This document shows positions 15,019-24,540 of a DNA stretch of 64,000 nt, in pieces. The stretch covers positions 62,001 to 126,000 of the forward strand of contig NZ_JAKIHP010000001.1 in assembly GCF_021608265.1 (NCBI RefSeq). The letters are read 5' to 3'. Origin of the DNA: Flavobacterium wongokense (lineage in GTDB: Bacteria > Bacteroidota > Bacteroidia > Flavobacteriales > Flavobacteriaceae). The stretch's first letter is position 1, and each line of letters starts with the position of its first letter. The position numbers and the translations under genes were made by a program. The notes under the pieces were generated by a model, which made no database searches, was not told the DNA's origin, and worked only from the letters and a program-made list of their open reading frames with translations.

Positions 15019-16692
15019 TTGAAAAAGTTACTTTTTTATATAGGTTTTTTGCTGTTTGCATTATCAAATGCAAATGCACAAAAATCATCCAAAATAAATA
15101 TTGAGCATTCCGACAACGCCAATATCGATCAAGACGAAATTCCTGATGCATTGTTGCTCTCAGGTAATGTACGTGTCAGCCACGAAGGTGTGATTTTTAC
15201 CTGCAATAAAGCTTATTTTTTCCAGAAAGAAAATTATTTAAAAGCTTTTGGCGATGTGCAGATGGTTCAGGGTGATACACTGTTCCTGAACAGTAAATAT
15301 GCCGAATACAATGGCGAAGTCAAAAAAGCATTCGCCACAGGAAACGTAGTTATGCGTTCAACCGAATCGACATTGGTTACCGATACCATTAACTTTGACA
15401 GGAATACACAGGAGGCATTTTACAATTCTTACGGAACCATTACAAGCAAGGAAAATATCTTAAAAAGCAAATCCGGGCGTTACTTTGCCAACGAAAAGAA
15501 GTTCAAATTCCTTACTGCGGTAACTATTACCAATCCGAAATATGTAATCAAATCCAATCATCTGGACTATTATACCAATTCGGGGCACTCCTATCTTTTT
15601 GGCCCTTCAACGATTACCGGAAAAGATAATTTCATTTACACCGAAAAAGGCTTTTACGATACCAAAAAGAATGTGGCAACGCTGCTCCGAAAGTCTTATA
15701 TCAAATACAAAGACCGGCGTATTGAAGGCGACAGTTTGTTTTACGACCGAAACCGCGAATATGCTTCGGCTACCAATAATGTCAAAATTACAGACTCCAT
15801 CAATAAAGGAATCATCAAAGGGCATTACGCCGAAATTTACCGCAACCTGAAAACCGAGAAAGACTCGATGATGATTACCAAAAGAGCTGTTGCGGTGACC
15901 TTGATAGAAAACGATTCGATGTACATCCATGGCAAGAAAATGCTGATTACCGGAAAACCCGGAGAACGCATTGTGCGTGCCTTTAACAATGTCCGTTTTT
16001 ATAAAACCGATATGAGTGGGAAATGTGATTCGATACATTCTGACCAAAAAAAGGCTTTGACCAAACTCATTGGAAGGCCGATACTTTGGAATTTTGACAA
16101 CCAAATGACAGGTGACATCATGCACCTTATTGGAAACAACAAAACCGAGAAGCTCGATTCACTCAAAGTGTTGAATAATGCCTTTATAATATCCAAGGAT
16201 ACCATTGGCACAGGTTATAATCAGGTCAAGGGAATGAATCTGTATGGCAAATTCAAGGACAATAAACTCAGTGAAGTCGACATCGTAAAAAACACCGAAG
16301 TCATTTATTATCTGCGCAATGACAACCAGGAACTTATCGGAATCAATAAAAGCGTAGGAAGTAAAATCAATTTGATCCTCGACAAAAATACCATTGAAAC
16401 GATAACCGTTTACAACAATCCTGATGGCGACATTTATCCCGAAGCCGAATTGCCCGAAAACGCAAGGAAATTGCGGGGATTTGTGTGGCGTGGAGACGAA
16501 CGGATAAAATCCAAGGATGATATTTTCCCTCCGGAAGAAAACGAACTTGATGCCAAAATACAGGCCGAAAGCAAAGCAGCATTGGAAAAGGAAAATGTTC
16601 CAATGGAGCCTAGTAAGGAAACCCTGAATTACGATAAAAAGAAACCCAAAGGCGAAAAGAAGGAAACCAAACCAAAAGCAGCCGTAAAATAG
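15019..16692 (+). CDS. OstA-like protein, LPS transport (LptA/LptD N-domain type)
   Basis: About 557 residues from TTG 15019. This start is chosen because KKLLFYIGFLLFALSNANAQ then forms a normal signal peptide; the frame stays open to a GTG at 14887, but a terminator and a -7 element lie in between. The mature protein shows repeated OstA-type beta-jellyroll strands, such as LLLSGNVRVSHEGVIFTCNKA, and a Lys/Glu-rich tail. OstA-like proteins bind LPS lipid A in the periplasm on the way to the outer membrane. No LptD barrel is attached. It is 15 bp upstream of an aminotransferase gene. Confidence 0.8.
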   Translation: MKKLLFYIGFLLFALSNANAQKSSKINIEHSDNANIDQDEIPDALLLSGNVRVSHEGVIFTCNKAYFFQKENYLKAFGDVQMVQGDTLFLNSKYAEYNGEVKKAFATGNVVMRSTESTLVTDTINFDRNTQEAFYNSYGTITSKENILKSKSGRYFANEKKFKFLTAVTITNPKYVIKSNHLDYYTNSGHSYLFGPSTITGKDNFIYTEKGFYDTKKNVATLLRKSYIKYKDRRIEGDSLFYDRNREYASATNNVKITDSINKGIIKGHYAEIYRNLKTEKDSMMITKRAVAVTLIENDSMYIHGKKMLITGKPGERIVRAFNNVRFYKTDMSGKCDSIHSDQKKALTKLIGRPILWNFDNQMTGDIMHLIGNNKTEKLDSLKVLNNAFIISKDTIGTGYNQVKGMNLYGKFKDNKLSEVDIVKNTEVIYYLRNDNQELIGINKSVGSKINLILDKNTIETITVYNNPDGDIYPEAELPENARKLRGFVWRGDERIKSKDDIFPPEENELDAKIQAESKAALEKENVPMEPSKETLNYDKKKPKGEKKETKPKAAVK

Positions 16693-16707
16693 TTTGGTAA
16701 AATTGAA

Positions 16708-17904
16708 ATGAAAATGAAAGAGGACTTTTTAAAATACCAGGCACAGACTTCCCCTTATCCTTTAGGGATGGAAGTTTCACATGCTGTCGGTTCCTATATC
16801 TACGACACCAACAATAAAAAATACCTTGATTTTGTAGCAGGAGTTTCCGCTGCAAGTTTGGGTCATCAGCATCCAAAGGTAAACCAGGCAATTAAAGACC
16901 AACTCGATAAGTATTCACACGTGATGGTTTATGGTGAGTACGCCCAACATCCTGCGGTTGCCTATTGTAAATTATTGGTAGAAAACCTACCTCCCAGCCT
17001 CAATAAAATCTATTTGGTAAACTCGGGAACAGAAGCCTGTGAAGGAGCTTTAAAACTTGTCAGAAGGGTTACCAGAAGAAGCCAATTGATTTCCTGCCAC
17101 AATGCATATCACGGAAACACCATGGGTTCGATGAGCGTGATGGGTTTTGAGGAGCGCAAGAAAATCTTTAGCCCATTAATCCCTGATGTTGATTTTATTA
17201 CGTTTAATAACGAAGAAGACCTCCAAAAAATAACAACCAAAACTGCCGGAATCATACTCGAAAGTATTCAGGGTGGCGCTGGTTTCATAGAACCTCAAAA
17301 TGATTTCCTTGCCAAAGTTAAAAAACGCTGCAAGGATGTTGGTGCCTTACTAATCCTTGACGAAATCCAGCCTGGATTTGGACGAACCGGAAAACTGTTT
17401 GGTTTTGAAAACTATAACGTCATTCCCGACGTAGTTATTATAGGGAAAGGAATGGCCGGCGGAATGCCTGTTGGTGGTTTTATTGCCAATGAAAAACACA
17501 TGGATTTGTTAAGCCATGATCCAAAGCTGGGGCATATTACCACTTTTGGCGGACATCCTGTCATTGCGGCAGCCTGTTTGGCAACTTTGAAGGAAATCCT
17601 CGAAAAAGATTACGCAAAACAATCTTTAGAGAAAGAAAAATTGTTCAGAAGCCTTTTGGTACATCCTTTGATAGAAGAAATTCGAGGAAGAGGATTGATG
17701 CTCGCAGCGATGACAAAAGACGCTGAAACAACGAACAAGGTAATCTTCAAATGCCAGGAAAAAGGTTTGATATTATTTTGGCTGCTTTTTGAAGGTTGCG
17801 CCATCAGGATTACTCCCCCATTAACCCTATCTGAAGATGAAATCAGGGAAGGTTGTGCCATCATCATCGAAGCGATGGATGAAGTCATGAACGAATCTAA
17901 ATAA
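16708..17904 (+). CDS. Class III PLP-dependent aminotransferase
   Basis: 398 residues. Class III features are GSYIYDTNNKKYLDFVAGVS, LVNSGTEACEGALKLVRR, CHNAYHGNTMGSMS, LILDEIQPGFGRTGKLF, and the PLP-binding Lys247 in IIGKGMAGGMPVGGF. Relatives include acetylornithine, 4-aminobutyrate and ornithine aminotransferases, and the substrate is not resolved. No arginine biosynthesis genes are next to it. ATG at 16714 is an alternative start two codons later. It follows the OstA-like gene by 15 bp. Confidence 0.85.
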   Translation: MKMKEDFLKYQAQTSPYPLGMEVSHAVGSYIYDTNNKKYLDFVAGVSAASLGHQHPKVNQAIKDQLDKYSHVMVYGEYAQHPAVAYCKLLVENLPPSLNKIYLVNSGTEACEGALKLVRRVTRRSQLISCHNAYHGNTMGSMSVMGFEERKKIFSPLIPDVDFITFNNEEDLQKITTKTAGIILESIQGGAGFIEPQNDFLAKVKKRCKDVGALLILDEIQPGFGRTGKLFGFENYNVIPDVVIIGKGMAGGMPVGGFIANEKHMDLLSHDPKLGHITTFGGHPVIAAACLATLKEILEKDYAKQSLEKEKLFRSLLVHPLIEEIRGRGLMLAAMTKDAETTNKVIFKCQEKGLILFWLLFEGCAIRITPPLTLSEDEIREGCAIIIEAMDEVMNESK

Positions 17905-18000
17905 ATTGTTAATAATATTGTTTACAACAATAATCGCAATTGACCAAAACAGCACTCCGTTTCTATAATTTTATTAAGGATAATTTTAACACCTACAGTT

Positions 18001-19401
18001 ATGCATCTAGATCACGACGAAGAAGATTACAACTTATCCTTATCGAAATTTGAATCGATGTTAAAAACTAACAAAGTATTCTTTTTCGATTCAGAGGAAT
18101 TCGAGGAAATCATTCTACACTACCTCGATATGGGTAAAGCCACTTTAGCCAAGAAAGCATTGAAGTTAGGATTAGAGCAACACCCAAAATCTACCGGATT
18201 GAAACTTGTACAGGTAGAAATGCTGGTGTACGACGACAAACTGGATCAGGCAGAAAAGTTACTCAACGAATTGTACGCCATTGAACCCACAAACGAAGAA
18301 ATTTTTATCCAAAAAGCCAATATTTATTCCAAACGCGATGACCACGAAAAAGCGGTGGAATTCCTAACAACGGCTTTAAATTATACTGAAGATTATGCCG
18401 ATATCTATAACTTAATAGGTATGGAATATCTTTTTATGGATAATCTTGAATTGGCCAAAGAAAGTTTTATCAAATGCCTTGAAGAAGATTTTGAAGATCA
18501 GTCTGCTCTTTACAATGTTGTTTACTGCTTTGAGTTCTTGGACCAAAACCAGGAAGCCATAGATTATCTTAAAACCTACATCGATCGTAATCCATACAGC
18601 GAGATTGCCTGGCATCAGTCGGGAAGATTGTATTATGGATTAAAGGATTACGAAAGCGCAGCAACCTGTTTCCAATTGGCAACCTATATCGATGAAGAAT
18701 TTGTAGGCGCTTATATGGAAAGAGGAAAAGCATTGGAGCGTTTAAAACAATATGAAGAAGCTATCGAAAGCTACAACAGGACTATCGAATTGGATGATCC
18801 CACATCGTATGCTTTGCTTCGTATTGGTAAATGTTATGAAAAATTAGGCAACAAAGCCGAAGCCCTTAAATATTTCAACAAAACTGTCCACGAAGATCCA
18901 TTATTGGATAAAGGCTGGATTGCGATTACCGATTTTTATGTCCGCCAGAAAAACTACCAAAAAGCACTGTATTATGTAAACAAAGCTTTGGCAATTGACG
19001 ACCAAAACCGTTTGTACTGGAAGCGTTATGCAACCATCAACAAATCGATGGATCATTTTGAGGAAGCTGAATTTGGCTATAGAAAAGCTATTGAATTTGG
19101 TGATTATCAATTGGACACGTGGTTGTTTTGGGTAGATATCATGCTGATTATGGGCGAATACAATAATGCGATTCTGACCCTAATCCAGGCCTCGGAATAT
19201 TTCCCTGATGATTATGAAATCGAATACCGTTTGGCTGGTTTCCACATGCTTCTGAATGAAGAAGAAAAAGGAAATTACCATTTGAGCAATGGTCTGCGCA
19301 TCAATGCCAAACATCAAACGCTTCTGAAAGATATGTTTCCAACGGTTTGGGAAAGACAGTCTGTTCAGGATTATATTGCTAAACATACAAAACCGGAATA
19401 A
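18001..19401 (+). CDS. Cytosolic TPR-repeat protein
   Basis: 466 residues, no signal peptide. After an acidic N-terminus (HLDHDEEDYNLSLSKFESML) it is made of about a dozen TPR-type helix pairs, for example AYMERGKALERLKQYEEAIE and ALLRIGKCYEKLGNKAEALK. It should be a protein-interaction scaffold; partner unknown. Its stop overlaps the aroE start by one base (TAATG), so the two are translated together, an arrangement I recall as common in Flavobacteriia. Confidence 0.85.
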   Translation: MHLDHDEEDYNLSLSKFESMLKTNKVFFFDSEEFEEIILHYLDMGKATLAKKALKLGLEQHPKSTGLKLVQVEMLVYDDKLDQAEKLLNELYAIEPTNEEIFIQKANIYSKRDDHEKAVEFLTTALNYTEDYADIYNLIGMEYLFMDNLELAKESFIKCLEEDFEDQSALYNVVYCFEFLDQNQEAIDYLKTYIDRNPYSEIAWHQSGRLYYGLKDYESAATCFQLATYIDEEFVGAYMERGKALERLKQYEEAIESYNRTIELDDPTSYALLRIGKCYEKLGNKAEALKYFNKTVHEDPLLDKGWIAITDFYVRQKNYQKALYYVNKALAIDDQNRLYWKRYATINKSMDHFEEAEFGYRKAIEFGDYQLDTWLFWVDIMLIMGEYNNAILTLIQASEYFPDDYEIEYRLAGFHMLLNEEEKGNYHLSNGLRINAKHQTLLKDMFPTVWERQSVQDYIAKHTKPE

Positions 19402-20141
19402 TGTCGCGAAGGCAATTTGGCTTAATCGGGAAAAACATTGACTATTCTTTTTCAAAGAAATACTTCATCGAGAAATTTGCTCTGGGAAATTTAACCGATT
19501 GCACTTATGAGAATTTCGACTTACAGTCCATAGATGAATTTCCGTCCATTATTACCAATAATCCCGATTTAAAAGGGTTGAATGTAACAATTCCATACAA
19601 GGAAGCTGTAATTCCGTATCTAAATAAGGTATCCACAAACGCGGCTCAAATTGGTGCTGTGAATGTAATCCGTTTTACCAAAAAAGGAAACCTAAAAGGC
19701 TACAACTCCGATTATTATGGCTTTATGAAATCCCTGGAACCACTACTCCAGCCGCATCATAAAAAAGCACTGATACTTGGAACTGGCGGCGCTGCAAAAG
19801 CAGTTTCCTTCGCATTGGACCAACTCGGAATCCTCTACACTTTTGTCACCCGTGAAGAAAAGGAAGGCATGATTGATTATGACCGGATTAATGCCACGAC
19901 TTTTGACAACCATCAGATTATTATCAACTGTACGCCAATTGGAACAGTTCCGAATACCAAGGAATTCCCACCAATTCCATATAATTTCTTCACAGAAAAA
20001 CACATCGCTTTTGATTTAATCTATAATCCTGAAGAAACACAGTTCCTGAAAAAAGCCAAAAAGAAAGGCGCTGTTACCAAAAATGGCTATGAAATGTTAG
20101 CGCTTCAGGCAGAAAAAGCCTGGAAGATTTGGAATAAATAA
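19401..20141 (+). CDS. aroE: Shikimate dehydrogenase
   Basis: 246 residues, compact like other Bacteroidota AroE. GLIGKNIDYSFSKKYFIEKF is the shikimate-binding start, LNVTIPYKEAV carries the catalytic Lys, LGTGGAAKAVSFAL is the NADP-binding loop, and INCTPIGT and NGYEMLALQAEKAW are the C-terminal signatures. It reduces 3-dehydroshikimate to shikimate in aromatic amino acid synthesis. It overlaps the TPR gene and is followed 6 bp later by a DoxX gene. Confidence 0.92.
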   Translation: MSRRQFGLIGKNIDYSFSKKYFIEKFALGNLTDCTYENFDLQSIDEFPSIITNNPDLKGLNVTIPYKEAVIPYLNKVSTNAAQIGAVNVIRFTKKGNLKGYNSDYYGFMKSLEPLLQPHHKKALILGTGGAAKAVSFALDQLGILYTFVTREEKEGMIDYDRINATTFDNHQIIINCTPIGTVPNTKEFPPIPYNFFTEKHIAFDLIYNPEETQFLKKAKKKGAVTKNGYEMLALQAEKAWKIWNK

Positions 20142-20147
20142 TCAAGT

Positions 20148-20528
20148 ATGAACACACTATTACTCAGAATTCCGGTTGCTATTATTCTCCTCGTTCACGG
20201 TTTAGGCGGCATGTTCAATAATGGAGTTAATGATTTTGGCAACTTGTACTTAAATCATGTTGGTTTTGCTCCATTCGGACTTTACATCGCATGGGCAATA
20301 AAGATTTCGCATGTAATCGCTGCGGTTTTATTACTGCTGAATAAATTTGTAAAACCCGCTTCAATCATTACCATTTTTGTACTGATCATGGGAATTGCAA
20401 TGGTTCACTTTAAAGAAGGCTGGTTTGTGGTAGGTGGAGGAAGAAACGGAATGGAATTCAATTTCCTGCTTATTTTTGTACTCCTGGCCATTATGTTTCC
20501 AAATGGATTTAAAAAAGAAACTACATGA
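20148..20528 (+). CDS. DoxX family membrane protein
   Basis: 126 residues with four hydrophobic helices and the DoxX start RIPVAIILLVHGLGGMF. The middle has AWAIKISHVIAAVLLLLNKF and a GGGRNGMEFN motif before the last helix. DoxX proteins are small inner-membrane proteins linked to redox stress; substrate not known. The last 4 bp overlap rlmH (ATGA), so it sits in an aroE-doxX-rlmH unit. Confidence 0.8.
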   Translation: MNTLLLRIPVAIILLVHGLGGMFNNGVNDFGNLYLNHVGFAPFGLYIAWAIKISHVIAAVLLLLNKFVKPASIITIFVLIMGIAMVHFKEGWFVVGGGRNGMEFNFLLIFVLLAIMFPNGFKKETT

Positions 20529-20998
20529 ACATCAAACTTTTAGCCATAGGCAAAACGGATGATAAAGCCCTGCAGTCATTGATTGATGAATACTCCAAAC
20601 GTTTGTCGTTTTACATCAAATTTGATTTAGAGATTATTCCCGACATCAAAAACGTAAAAAACCTTTCCGAAAGCCAGCAGAAAGAAAAGGAAGGCGAATT
20701 AATCCTATCCAAAATCACCCCTACAGACCAATTGATCCTACTCGATGAAAATGGTTCTACCTTTTCAAGCGTTGCATTCTCGGATTATCTTCAAAAGAAA
20801 ATGAATTCAGGTGTGAAGACTTTAGTTTTTGTCATTGGTGGTCCTTACGGATTTAGCGACGAAGTTTATAAAAAAGCGCAAGGCAGGATTTCGCTTTCGC
20901 TGATGACATTCTCACATCAAATGGTGCGCTTGTTTTTTATTGAGCAATTATATCGCGGGTTTACGATTCTTCGCAACGAACCCTATCATCATCAATAA
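20525..20998 (+). CDS. rlmH: 23S rRNA pseudouridine1915 N3-methyltransferase
   Basis: 157 residues, the normal RlmH length, SPOUT fold. The SAM-binding knot is visible as LVFVIGGPYGFSDEV, SLMTFSHQMVRLFFIEQLYR and the end HQ. It methylates pseudouridine 1915 in helix 69 of 23S rRNA. ATG overlaps the DoxX stop. It converges on folP, with a short tandem repeat in the gap. Confidence 0.95.
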   Translation: MNIKLLAIGKTDDKALQSLIDEYSKRLSFYIKFDLEIIPDIKNVKNLSESQQKEKEGELILSKITPTDQLILLDENGSTFSSVAFSDYLQKKMNSGVKTLVFVIGGPYGFSDEVYKKAQGRISLSLMTFSHQMVRLFFIEQLYRGFTILRNEPYHHQ

Positions 20999-21019
20999 TA
21001 TATTGCTGTTTTATTAAAT

Positions 21020-21052
21020 GTTATAGCGTGGTTATAGCGTGGTTATAGCGTA
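21020..21052. repeat. Three tandem copies of an 11-bp unit
   Basis: Units GTTATAGCGTG at 21020-21030 and 21031-21041 and GTTATAGCGTA at 21042-21052, in the 65-bp gap between convergent rlmH and folP. It does not form an obvious hairpin. A simple slippage array. Confidence 0.8.
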
Positions 21053-21063
21053 TATGATGTATA

Positions 21064-21882
21064 TCATAGCTTATCAACAAGCATTACAGCCTCAACTGCT
21101 TCCTTTACATCGTGCACACGAAGGATATTCGCTCCTTTTTGCAAAGCAATGGTATTCAAAACCGTAGTTCCGTTTAACGCAGAATCAGCCTGGGTTTCCA
21201 AGGTTTTATAAATCATCGATTTTCTTGAAATTCCAACAAGCATTGGCATTTCCAATTCCTGAAACAACTCCAGGTTGTTCATTACCTCAAAATTCTGCTC
21301 CAGGGTTTTGGCAAAGCCAAATCCGGGATCAATAATCAAATCATTGATTCCTAAGCTTTTTCCCTGAGCTGTTTTTTCTGAAAAATAGAACAACATTTCC
21401 TTGGTAATATTTTCATATTGCGCCAAACTCTGCATCGTTTGCGGGTTACCTTTCATATGCATCATTACATACGGAACCTGAAGTTCAGCTACGGTCTGCA
21501 TCATGTTGGAATCCAAACTTCCGGCTGATATATCATTGATAATGCAGGCTCCATTTTCAATTGCAGCACGGGCAATATTGGCACGAAAAGTATCTATTGA
21601 AATCAATGTTTCAGGAAAATGCTTCAGTACTAATTTCAAAACAGGAATCAATCGCTCCATTTCTTCCTCTTCCGAAACAAATTCGGCTCTCGGCTTACTT
21701 GAATAAGCTCCAATATCAATAAAAGTGGCTCCTTCAGATAACATTTTCCCTACCTGTCCGAGCATGCTTTTTTCATCAGAATGTTGGCCTCCATCGTAGA
21801 AGGAATTCGGGGTCACATTCAATATCCCCATTACTTTGGGAGATGATAAGTCAATAAGTTTTCCGAGGCAGTTTATGGTCAT
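21064..21882 (-). CDS. folP: Dihydropteroate synthase
   Basis: 272 residues. DHPS motifs are complete: VMGILNVTPNSFYDGG, FIDIGAYSSKPRAE, ISIDTFRANIARAA, LIIDPGFGFAKT and GISRKSMIY, ending with the substrate loop RVHDVKEA. It condenses p-aminobenzoate with 6-hydroxymethyl-dihydropterin pyrophosphate in folate synthesis and is the sulfonamide target. It is divergent from the DUF1599-like gene at 21974 and convergent with rlmH. Confidence 0.95.
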   Translation of the reverse strand: MTINCLGKLIDLSSPKVMGILNVTPNSFYDGGQHSDEKSMLGQVGKMLSEGATFIDIGAYSSKPRAEFVSEEEEMERLIPVLKLVLKHFPETLISIDTFRANIARAAIENGACIINDISAGSLDSNMMQTVAELQVPYVMMHMKGNPQTMQSLAQYENITKEMLFYFSEKTAQGKSLGINDLIIDPGFGFAKTLEQNFEVMNNLELFQELEMPMLVGISRKSMIYKTLETQADSALNGTTVLNTIALQKGANILRVHDVKEAVEAVMLVDKL

Positions 21883-21915
21883 TGGTTTTTTAAGATAGTT
21901 ATAAGATTTTGCACT

Positions 21916-21945
21916 TTGTACTTCAATCTTTATTCTTTACTTTTG
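21916..21945 (+). promoter_or_regulatory. Promoter of the 21974 operon
   Basis: TTG (21916-21918), 19 nt, TACTTTTG (21938-21945): a full match to the Bacteroidota -33/-7 pattern, 28 bp before the ATG. Confidence 0.6.
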
Positions 21946-21973
21946 GACAAATTTGATACAAAGATACACTGAA

Positions 21974-22516
21974 ATGAGTAATACTTCTCAAGAATATGAC
22001 AAGGTTATCGCCATCTGCCGACAACTTTACAGCAATAAAATGACAGATTATGGAAGTGCCTGGAGAATCTTGAGACTGCCATCATTAACCGACCAGATAT
22101 TCATCAAAGCGCAACGCATCAGAAGCCTGCAGCAAAACGAAATCCGAAAGGTTGACGAAGACGAAACCGGTGAATTCATCGGCATCATCAATTACTGCAT
22201 CATGGCCTTAATCCAACTGGATTTGGGAGTTGTAGAGCAACCCGATCTGGATACTGCAAAAGCAGTTCAGCTCTACGACGAAAAAATAGCCTTGACCAAA
22301 CAATTGATGGAAGACAAAAACCATGATTATGGCGAAGCATGGCGGGAAATGCGCGTAAGTTCCCTGACCGATTTAATCCTGCAAAAGTTACTCCGCGTAA
22401 AGCAAATAGAAGACAATAAAGGAAAAACCCTGGTTTCTGAAGGCATTGATGCCAATTATCAGGATATGATCAACTACTCTGTTTTTGCATTGATTTTGAT
22501 GAAATTCGGACAATAA
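21974..22516 (+). CDS. DUF1599-like protein
   Basis: 180 residues from ATG 21974; a TTG seven codons upstream is less likely. It contains an internal duplication: YSNKMTDYGSAWRILRLPSL and MEDKNHDYGEAWREMRVSSL, each followed by a helix pair with K-R-Q. This matches the DUF1599 (nucleotide modification associated) pattern as I remember it. Function unproven. It leads an operon-like run with the BT_3928-like gene, TlpA and tpiA downstream. Confidence 0.75.
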   Translation: MSNTSQEYDKVIAICRQLYSNKMTDYGSAWRILRLPSLTDQIFIKAQRIRSLQQNEIRKVDEDETGEFIGIINYCIMALIQLDLGVVEQPDLDTAKAVQLYDEKIALTKQLMEDKNHDYGEAWREMRVSSLTDLILQKLLRVKQIEDNKGKTLVSEGIDANYQDMINYSVFALILMKFGQ

Positions 22517-22531
22517 AACAACCCAATCCAC

Positions 22532-23647
22532 ATGACTACTGAAACTAAAAAATATATTTCCTGGACGCTGAGAATTATCGTGTCGGCGCTTTTCATTGTT
22601 TCTGCTCTTGCAAAACTTTCAAAAGGCCATTTACTGGATTCTCCTTATTTTGCAATTTCAACTTTTGAAGTAAAACAGCTGTATCCATTAGGGTTTTCAG
22701 AGTCATTGGCTCCCCATTTTTCAAGAACGCTTATCGGTATTGAAATGGCATTGGGATTATTGCTTTTGCAAAATAACTGGCTACGCAGATTTGTAGTGCC
22801 TATAACGACTTTATTATTGCTGGTATTCATTGGGCATCTTAGTTATGTGACTTTCTTGAGCGGAGGAAACACAGGTAACTGTGGCTGTTTTGGTGAATTA
22901 CTGCCGATGACCCCTATCGAAGCAATCATAAAAAACATTGTTGCTGTCGGTCTTTTGGCATACCTCTATTATTTGTTGCCAAAAAAACAAAAAGAGGGCA
23001 ATTTCTGGATTCTGACTACTGTCCTTTTTGCTACAATTTTGAGTATCTATATGCTGGCTCCTATTCAGCCGCCACAAACAGCTGCATTCTCGGTTTCAAC
23101 ACCTGAAGAAACTGTGACAGACTCATCAGCAATTGACAGCACTCGGGTTGATGTTGCTCCGGTCATTGCAAAAGACACCGCTACAGTAAAGAAGACTGAT
23201 GATAAAAAAGAAGAAATAAAAGCAGAAATCAACGAACCTGCAAAACACAAATCGGGTTACACCCAATACTTTTCAAAAATAGATACCGGAAGAAAAACTC
23301 TTTGTTTCTTCGTTCCGGGTTGCGACCACTGTCGCCTGGCTGCAAAAGAATTAACCGAATTGAGGAAAACAAATAAAAATTCCCCGGAAATATCCATTAT
23401 CTTTATGAATGAAGAAGCCGATTTGATTCCGGATTTCTTCAAGGAAGCTGGTGCAGAATATCCATATAAGATCATTGAGGTTATCCCTTTTTGGAAAGTC
23501 CTTGGCTCCGGAAAAGATACTCCAGGTGTAAAATACCTTTGGAATGGGAATGAATTTAAATACTATTGGGGAATTTCCGACCAAAAATTTGATCCTGTGG
23601 ATTATCAAAAATTAATTAATAAATCCTATGCTGAATTAAAAAAATAA
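22532..23647 (+). CDS. BT_3928-like membrane protein (MauE/DoxX plus thioredoxin-like)
   Basis: 371 residues. Residues 1-185 hold about four to five membrane helices of the DoxX/MauE type, with GNTGNCGCFGELLPMTP between two of them, a Cys-x-Cys motif as in MauE proteins that support disulfide chemistry. A Lys/Glu/Thr-rich linker follows, then a thioredoxin-like domain with LCFFVPGCDHCRLAAKEL (CxxC). It is likely a periplasm-facing thiol-redox protein. It starts 15 bp after the DUF1599-like gene, and a TlpA gene lies two genes downstream. Confidence 0.75.
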   Translation: MTTETKKYISWTLRIIVSALFIVSALAKLSKGHLLDSPYFAISTFEVKQLYPLGFSESLAPHFSRTLIGIEMALGLLLLQNNWLRRFVVPITTLLLLVFIGHLSYVTFLSGGNTGNCGCFGELLPMTPIEAIIKNIVAVGLLAYLYYLLPKKQKEGNFWILTTVLFATILSIYMLAPIQPPQTAAFSVSTPEETVTDSSAIDSTRVDVAPVIAKDTATVKKTDDKKEEIKAEINEPAKHKSGYTQYFSKIDTGRKTLCFFVPGCDHCRLAAKELTELRKTNKNSPEISIIFMNEEADLIPDFFKEAGAEYPYKIIEVIPFWKVLGSGKDTPGVKYLWNGNEFKYYWGISDQKFDPVDYQKLINKSYAELKK

Positions 23648-23699
23648 TCCATTCCAGTTTTATCTTTTTAGTTATATTTAAAACTTTAAAATTTAGGTC

Positions 23700-24011
23700 A
23701 TGATTAAATATTTTATGTCCAGATCAATAGCAGAGCGAGGACTAATTGGAATTATTGGTTGTCTTATACTCTTTGCCTTTGGCTATTTTTTTGTTTTGAA
23801 CTATGTATCAACGCTTGAAGATCCACCATTAGGGAATACGGTTTACATTTTATTTGGAAGTGCCATTAGCATCGTTTCTGTTTTGGGAGTTGTGTTGATT
23901 TTAAAATTTTTATACGACCACAAGAAGAAAAAGGAACGCAAGGAACGCAAAAGGAAAAAGCATAAATTGTTTTACCTGAAAGACAATAAAAAAAATAACA
24001 ATCCTGAATAA
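23700..24011 (+). CDS. Small hypothetical membrane protein
   Basis: 103 residues with two membrane helices (about 14-35 and 46-68) and a strongly basic cytosolic tail (KKKERKERKRKKH). The tail could contact nucleic acid or acidic lipids. No family recognised. It lies between the two thiol-redox genes in the same direction. Confidence 0.6.
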   Translation: MIKYFMSRSIAERGLIGIIGCLILFAFGYFFVLNYVSTLEDPPLGNTVYILFGSAISIVSVLGVVLILKFLYDHKKKKERKERKRKKHKLFYLKDNKKNNNPE

Positions 24012-24045
24012 ATTAATCATTAATAAATCCTTAGCCTACATAATT

Positions 24046-24540
24046 ATGAAAAGAACGCTGTTAACCCTGTTTATAGCTATTGCAACTTTTGCATGTGGCA
24101 ATGCCCAAAAGGAATTTTCAAAAGAAAGCCTGGGCAAAAAATTAATCACTTTAGATAATAAGGAAATTCCATTTAATGAAATCCTCGAAAAACACAAGGG
24201 CAAAGTAACGGTCATTGAAGTCTGGGCTTCCTGGTGTGGCGATTGTGTGAAAGCAATGCCAAAAGTCAAAGAAATGCAGGCAAACAATCCGAATGTTGAT
24301 TATGTTTTTATCTCAATGGACAAGGCATTTGATAAATGGCAGGGCGGAATTGAAAAACACGAGCTAAAAGGTGACCATTATTGGGCAACTGACGGGATGA
24401 AAGGCGAATTTGGAAAATCAATCACCTTGGACTGGATTCCGAGATACATCGTTATCGACAAAAAAGGGAAAATTGTCATTTTCAGGGCTATTGAAACCGA
24501 TTTTGACAAAATTAATGAGCAATTAAAAAAATTACAATAA
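24046..24540 (+). CDS. TlpA-like thioredoxin-family lipoprotein
   Basis: 164 residues. The N-terminal signal ends TFACGNAQ, a plausible lipobox with Cys17. The thioredoxin fold has IEVWASWCGDCVKAMPKVKE with the redox pair in WCGDC, then FISMDKAFDKWQ and cis-Pro in DWIPRYIVID. Likely a periplasmic thiol reductase. Its stop overlaps the tpiA start by one base (TAATG), so the two genes are translationally coupled. Confidence 0.85.
   Translation: MKRTLLTLFIAIATFACGNAQKEFSKESLGKKLITLDNKEIPFNEILEKHKGKVTVIEVWASWCGDCVKAMPKVKEMQANNPNVDYVFISMDKAFDKWQGGIEKHELKGDHYWATDGMKGEFGKSITLDWIPRYIVIDKKGKIVIFRAIETDFDKINEQLKKLQ

Noticed and set aside
15607..16125. 172-codon open frame opposite the OstA-like gene
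   Set aside because: Shadow of a well-supported gene; the product shows no domain.
17918..17930. TTGTT-TAC-AACAA palindrome after the aminotransferase gene
   Set aside because: Too short, no T-tract; not a convincing terminator or operator.
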